A stretch of DNA of 64,000 bases. It comes from Salarchaeum japonicum. Lineage in GTDB: Archaea > Halobacteriota > Halobacteria > Halobacteriales > Halobacteriaceae. The stretch is taken from NCBI RefSeq assembly GCF_020614395.1, contig NZ_CP085324.1:124001-188000 (forward strand), in the 5' to 3' direction. Each line of letters starts with the position of its first letter. The stretch's first letter is position 1. The notes under the pieces are model-generated. The model saw nothing but the letters and a program-made list of their open reading frames with translations, searched no databases and had not been told where the DNA came from. Positions 61,833 to 64,000 of the stretch are shown one piece after another. Both the position numbers and the translations under genes were made by a program.

Positions 61833-61865
61833 CGGTTTCCGCGCGATACTATCCGGTGGTTCGTG

Positions 61866-63695
61866 TCAGACTGCGTCCGGGCCGGTCTTGCCCGTACGAA
61901 CCTGGTAGGCGTCGGAGACGGGGATGACGAACACCTTCCCGTCGCCTTTCTCGCCCGTGTGCGCCGCGTCCGCGATGGCTTCCACCACGTCCGCCGTGGG
62001 GATGTCCGCGACGACGCACTCGATTTTCACCTTCTGATGGAGGTCGACCGTGTACTCCTCGCCGCGCCACTGCCCGGTCTTCGCGGGCTGACTGCCGCGC
62101 CCGGAGACGTTCGTGACGGTGAGCGACGGCGCGCCGATTTCGGCGAGCGCGGTCTTCACCTCGCTCAGGCGGTCGGGCCGAATGACCGACATCACGAGCT
62201 CGATCTCCGAATCGGATTCGAGTTCGAGGGCTTCGTCCTCGCCACCGTCGGTAACGGGACGTTCGTCCGTGCGTTCCCCACTACCGTCGGTAACGGGACG
62301 TTCGTCCTCGGGGAGGTCGACGCCGCCGTCAGTGACGAGTTCGGGGTCGTCGTCCTCGTGACCGCCGTCGGTGCGGAGTTCGCCGCTGCCGTCCGCGCGG
62401 ACGGTGGCTTCCTCGCCGCCGAACTCGGGGTACGCGGCGATGCCGTGTTCGCCCTGGTCGAGGCCGATTTCTTCTTCGTCCTCGTCGACGCGGAGGCCCC
62501 AGATGGCGTCCGCGATGGTGAGGACGATGCCGGTGGTGACGATGGTCCAGACGGCGATGACGATGACGCCGGCGACCTGCATCGCGAGCTGGCTCGCGCC
62601 GAAGCCGTCGGCGGCGAACACGGGGATGAGGATGGTTCCGATAGCGCCCGCGCTTCCGTGCACGGCGAACACGCCGCAGACGTCGTCGATGTTGAGGTTA
62701 CGGACGACCCAGCGGTGGACGATGGGGGTCTGGACGCCGCCGATGAGGCCGATGATGAGCGCGCCCCACCAGGTGACGTGGAAACACGCACCGGTGATGG
62801 CGACGAGGCCGGCGAGCAGGCCGTTCGCCGCGAAGAGCGGGTCGGGTTTGCCCTCGCGGAACGCGGTGACGAGCGTCGAGCCGATCGCACCGATACCCAT
62901 GGCGAGCGTGGTGTTCAGCGCGACGCGGCCGAGCGAGGTCTCGCCGACGGAGACCGCGGCGAGTTCGGTCGCGTCCGAGGGAATGCTGATGATGAACTGG
63001 GTGCCGACGTTGAAGCCGTACCAGCCGAACGCGAGGATGAACGTCCCGATGACGGCGAACACGACGCTGTGGCCGGGAATCGGGTGTGGGTTGCCGTCCG
63101 CGTCGAAGCGGCCCTTGCGGGGGCCGACCATGTACGCGGCGACGAGGCCGGCGAGGCCGCCGAGCATGTGGACGACGGTCGCGCCCGCGAAGTCCTCGTA
63201 GCCCGCGCCGATGGCGTCACCGAGGAACCCGCCCGCGGAGAGCAGGCCGCCCGACCACGCGAACCCGCCGATGACGGGGTAGATGAACGCGGTGAGGCAG
63301 ATGGCGGTGAACACGTACGCGCTGAACTTCATGCGTTCTGCGACTGCGCCGGAGACGATGGTGGCGGCGGTCATCGCGAACACCGCGCCGAACAGCCAGC
63401 CGACGCCCGCGCTCGGGTCGCCGATGTAGGCGAACGCGGCGCCGATGTCGAGCGCCGTGTCCGCGTTCGTCAGCTGGCCCGCCATCGCGTAGATGGCGTT
63501 TCCGAGCAGGAAGAACACGACGACGCCGAGCGCCCAGTCCATCATGTTCTTCATGACGACGTTCGCGGCGTTCTTCGCGCGAACCTGGCCGGCTTCGAGC
63601 AGCGCGAACCCGGGCTGCATGAAGAAGATGAGGAAGCAGACGACGAGCGTCCAGACCGTCTGGACGCTGCTGGCGAGTTCGATGATGCTCGCCAT
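61866..63695 (-). CDS. amt: ammonium transporter fused to a PII signal protein
   Basis: Membrane protein of 609 residues. Residues about 1-400 are a full Amt/MEP/Rh channel with eleven helices; the amt landmarks VHMLGG near 174 and a second-half His near 320 ([12 protein letters not shown]) are the twin pore histidines. An acidic linker (about 405-497) with in-frame repeats (ERPVTDG twice) follows. Residues 498-609 form a complete PII: T-loop with Tyr at PII position 51 (RGEEYTVDL), B-loop [11 protein letters not shown] and C-loop RTGKTGPDA. Usually PII (GlnK) is a separate protein that plugs the channel. Here the two are tethered, so gating may be intrinsic. PII position 101, normally Arg, is Gln. 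Confidence 0.93.
   Translation of the reverse strand: MASIIELASSVQTVWTLVVCFLIFFMQPGFALLEAGQVRAKNAANVVMKNMMDWALGVVVFFLLGNAIYAMAGQLTNADTALDIGAAFAYIGDPSAGVGWLFGAVFAMTAATIVSGAVAERMKFSAYVFTAICLTAFIYPVIGGFAWSGGLLSAGGFLGDAIGAGYEDFAGATVVHMLGGLAGLVAAYMVGPRKGRFDADGNPHPIPGHSVVFAVIGTFILAFGWYGFNVGTQFIISIPSDATELAAVSVGETSLGRVALNTTLAMGIGAIGSTLVTAFREGKPDPLFAANGLLAGLVAITGACFHVTWWGALIIGLIGGVQTPIVHRWVVRNLNIDDVCGVFAVHGSAGAIGTILIPVFAADGFGASQLAMQVAGVIVIAVWTIVTTGIVLTIADAIWGLRVDEDEEEIGLDQGEHGIAAYPEFGGEEATVRADGSGELRTDGGHEDDDPELVTDGGVDLPEDERPVTDGSGERTDERPVTDGGEDEALELESDSEIELVMSVIRPDRLSEVKTALAEIGAPSLTVTNVSGRGSQPAKTGQWRGEEYTVDLHQKVKIECVVADIPTADVVEAIADAAHTGEKGDGKVFVIPVSDAYQVRTGKTGPDAV
62244..62307. repeat. 25-bp direct repeat in the Amt-PII linker
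   Basis: Positions 62244-62268 and 62283-62307 are identical over 25 bp, starting 39 bp apart, so the duplication is in frame (13 codons). It encodes the repeated ERPVTDG of the linker, which could lengthen or shorten by slippage or unequal exchange. Confidence 0.8.
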
Positions 63696-64000
63696 TACGC
63701 CACCCCCATCGCGCCGCAGTCAGTCAGTGGACGTTCGTCTACCGATGTTACCGTGTTGTGTTGCAACATGCGTCTAACTCACGGGAAGACACCATGAAAG
63801 AGGGGAGTATAATGGTTTGCTTCAGGATTCAAAATTATCGGGGTTGATTGTGTGCATATGGACAAAACCTAATCGGACATTATGCCCTTAAGGATGTATT
63901 CTGTCCAGTTGTGTGGCAATTGTTTCCACAGCACTTTCCGAACGTAGTGTCGGATTACTATCTATAATGGGTGTGTGGCGGCCGCCGACGCCGCGCGCGC
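63696..64000. other. 305-bp AT-richer region upstream of amt-PII
   Basis: No gene is visible. The minus-strand TATA candidate for amt is ATTATACT at 63806-63813, which would give a leader of about 85 nt. TGTTGCAACA (63759-63768) is a perfect 10-bp palindrome between that box and the start. TGTGG-CAATTGTTT-CCACA (63912-63930) is another dyad. TATAAT at 63963-63968 on the plus strand may belong to a gene beyond the window. The composition contrasts with the GC-rich neighbourhood. Confidence 0.6.

Noticed and set aside
62244-62307. Start of a CRISPR array
   Set aside because: Only two copies, inside a coding region and in frame; there are no cas genes anywhere in the window.
63973-64000. Promoter and start of a further gene at the right edge
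   Set aside because: A TATAAT run is present, but the remaining bases are GC-rich with no start codon in a convincing frame before the window ends.

Overview
The window is chromosomal DNA of a halophilic archaeon (class Halobacteria). The DNA is very GC-rich and the proteins are acidic. It carries archaeal core genes (PolD large subunit, SRP54, FtsY, prefoldin alpha, aIF6, L31e, L39e), a LysW-type carrier protein, Tat lipoproteins and an archaeal-style XPD helicase. Many starts are preceded at about -27 by a TATA-like hexamer with no room for a ribosome binding site, the leaderless pattern typical of haloarchaea. Genes are dense, with many 1-15 bp overlaps, and there is no phage, transposon or CRISPR array.

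Layout. 1-2976: end of an upstream gene, a 7TM histidine kinase and threonine synthase. 3024-11789: a complete glutamate-to-arginine set on the minus strand, argG-argH then argW-argX-argC-argB-argD-argE-argF. It builds ornithine on the LysW/ArgW carrier and finishes through citrulline and argininosuccinate. 12045-20445: a small membrane protein, a 2H-type RNA ligase-like protein, XPD-like helicase, CDF cation transporter, phosphoesterase, membrane-anchored regulator, threonine aldolase, M29 aminopeptidase and a zinc-finger mini-protein. 20561-20734: tRNA-Arg(UCU) plus a stray copy of its 3' end. 20773-27458: carbamate kinase, UPF0200/UPF0201 pair, membrane proteins including split MgtE halves, an MFS transporter and SRP54.

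27511-31337: cupin protein, FtsY, prefoldin alpha, aIF6, L31e and L39e, a classic archaeal translation/secretion neighbourhood. 31338-31657 is a gene-free stretch with a strongly foldable segment just before an NSS-family transporter. 33055-38242: NAD-dependent DNA ligase, class V aminotransferase, MFS transporter and a winged-helix regulator. 38421-42218: methionine/homocysteine genes (OAH sulfhydrylase, MetX, second OAH sulfhydrylase). 42274-49145: lipoprotein, SerB, Agl23-like membrane protein and the PolD large subunit, which lacks an intein but is a codon-usage mosaic with a duplicated 3' end. 49307-52825: divergent ABC permeases and a PurD-like ATP-grasp protein. 52874-54130 is a lower-GC island with a beta-propeller lipoprotein. 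54174-60835: small redox/FeS proteins, a RecJ-like DHH protein and tetrapyrrole genes hemL-hemC-cobA-hemD. 60942-64000: a VOC protein and an ammonium transporter fused to a PII regulator, with an AT-richer regulatory region upstream.

Most of the window is ordinary haloarchaeal housekeeping. The observations that best reward a second look are the Amt-PII fusion, the foldable segment ahead of the NSS transporter, the mosaic polC around its intein site, the tRNA-Arg 3'-end copy, and the low-GC island with its palindromes. I did not find a clear defence system or other wholly new multigene system. All identifications come from reading motifs; no database search was run.
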